The position numbers and the translations under genes were made by a program. A DNA stretch of 7,213 nucleotides from a bacterium (lineage in GTDB: Bacteria > Auribacterota > JABMQX01), in the NCBI GenBank assembly GCA_013203085.1, contig JABMQX010000323.1, positions 1-7,213 of the forward strand, in the 5' to 3' direction. The notes below the pieces were generated by a model that was given only the letters and a program-made list of their open reading frames with translations, made no database searches and was not told where the DNA came from. This document shows, in pieces, positions 6,780 to 7,213 of this stretch; within the stretch, counting starts at the first letter, position 1, and every line of letters begins with the position of its first letter.

Positions 6780-7213
6780 ATCGAACACATACCGGAGGGA
6801 GGAAAGCTAGGGAAGGAGCGGCTCGCTCGCTCGCTGGCAAGGCTCGCGGGTTTCCTTGCGTTCTTTTACCTCTTCCTCGTCAGCATCAAGCTGATGGGGT
6901 TGTCGCTGGACCTCTTCGGACGTGGGTTCACGGAGAGTCTGGTCCGCTTGGGGCACAACCCCTCTGTCTGCTTGTTCATAGGCATCCTGGGGACGAGCAT
7001 CCTGCAGAGCTCCGGAGCGGTAACCTCCATGATCGTGGTGTGGGGGCAAGCCGGAATGCTCCCACTTGAAGGCGCCGTACCGATGGTCATGGGAGCAAAC
7101 ATCGGTACCAGCGTAACGAACCTTCTGGTCTCCCTATCCATGATTACCCGCTCTCACGAATTCAGAAGGGCAATCTCCGGGGCCATCGTTCACGACTTCT
7201 TCAATCTGATAGC
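6780..7213 (+). CDS. Na+/phosphate cotransporter family protein, second tandem copy (3' truncated, start unresolved)
   Basis: Start of a second transporter of the same family, running off the right edge. From about 6864 the frame reads FYLFLVSIKLMG, then ILQSSGAVTSMIVV, MVMGANIGTSVTNLL and IVHDFFNL, matching the first copy block by block. By eye 75 of 114 aligned residues are identical, so this is a tandem duplication. The first signature is QSSG rather than QSSS. The start is a real problem. No ATG, GTG or TTG occurs in any frame from 6763 to 6855, and the nearest in-frame one upstream is TTG 6579, deep inside the first copy. I place the start provisionally at ATC 6780, seven bases after AGGGAG (6767-6772). 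ATA 6789 and CTG 6834 are alternatives, as is a sequencing or real frameshift. The stretch before the first helix (KLGKERLARSLARLA) is basic, as expected for a cytoplasmic N-terminus. Confidence 0.8.
   Translation, partial: MEHIPEGGKLGKERLARSLARLAGFLAFFYLFLVSIKLMGLSLDLFGRGFTESLVRLGHNPSVCLFIGILGTSILQSSGAVTSMIVVWGQAGMLPLEGAVPMVMGANIGTSVTNLLVSLSMITRSHEFRRAISGAIVHDFFNLI
6821..6835 (+). repeat. short GCTC tetranucleotide repeat near the 5' end of the second transporter gene
   Basis: GCTCGCTCGCTCGCT is 3.75 copies of a 4-base unit, inside the region encoding the basic N-terminus just before membrane helix 1. A change of one unit would shift the reading frame. The tract is short, so slippage may be rare. 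Confidence 0.6.

Overview
The window holds six genes, all on the + strand and closely spaced. It comes from a diderm (Gram-negative type) bacterium: the proteins include an ExbB/ExbD proton-channel pair, an exported repeat protein and a TonB-type inner-membrane anchor, all of which presuppose a periplasm. GC content is moderate (mid-50s percent by eye). Nothing here fixes the phylum. The gene combination is not one I recognise from enterobacteria or other well-studied proteobacteria, so an uncultured or deep-branching diderm lineage is plausible but unproven.

Region 1 (1-5465) looks like one functional unit. A 5'-truncated ExbB/TolQ/MotA-family channel subunit (ends 641) overlaps by 4 bp an ExbD/TolR-family subunit (638-1063). 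Fourteen bases later comes an 823-residue secreted protein built of about 18 tetratricopeptide-like repeats (1078-3549). After a 119-base leader with possible alternative hairpins comes a 598-residue protein (3669-5465). Its N-terminus has a single membrane helix with the TonB-type S16-xxx-H20 motif, and its C-terminal half is a von Willebrand factor A (VWA) domain with an intact metal-binding (MIDAS) site and an inter-alpha-trypsin-inhibitor-like tail. The simplest reading is a Ton/Tol-like, ion-gradient-driven envelope machine. In it the usual TonB C-terminal domain is replaced by a VWA adhesion/scaffold module, and a large periplasmic TPR protein is the partner. This is the most interesting feature of the window.

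Region 2 (5466-7213) holds two tandem Na+/phosphate-cotransporter (NptA/PF02690-type) genes. The first is complete (5608-6765, GTG start). The second runs off the window and is about 66% identical to the first over 114 aligned residues, counted by eye. The second copy has no ATG, GTG or TTG in any frame between the first gene's stop and its first membrane helix, so its start is unresolved. Whether these transporters belong to the same transcript as region 1 cannot be decided: a 142-base gap with a GC-rich hairpin separates them.
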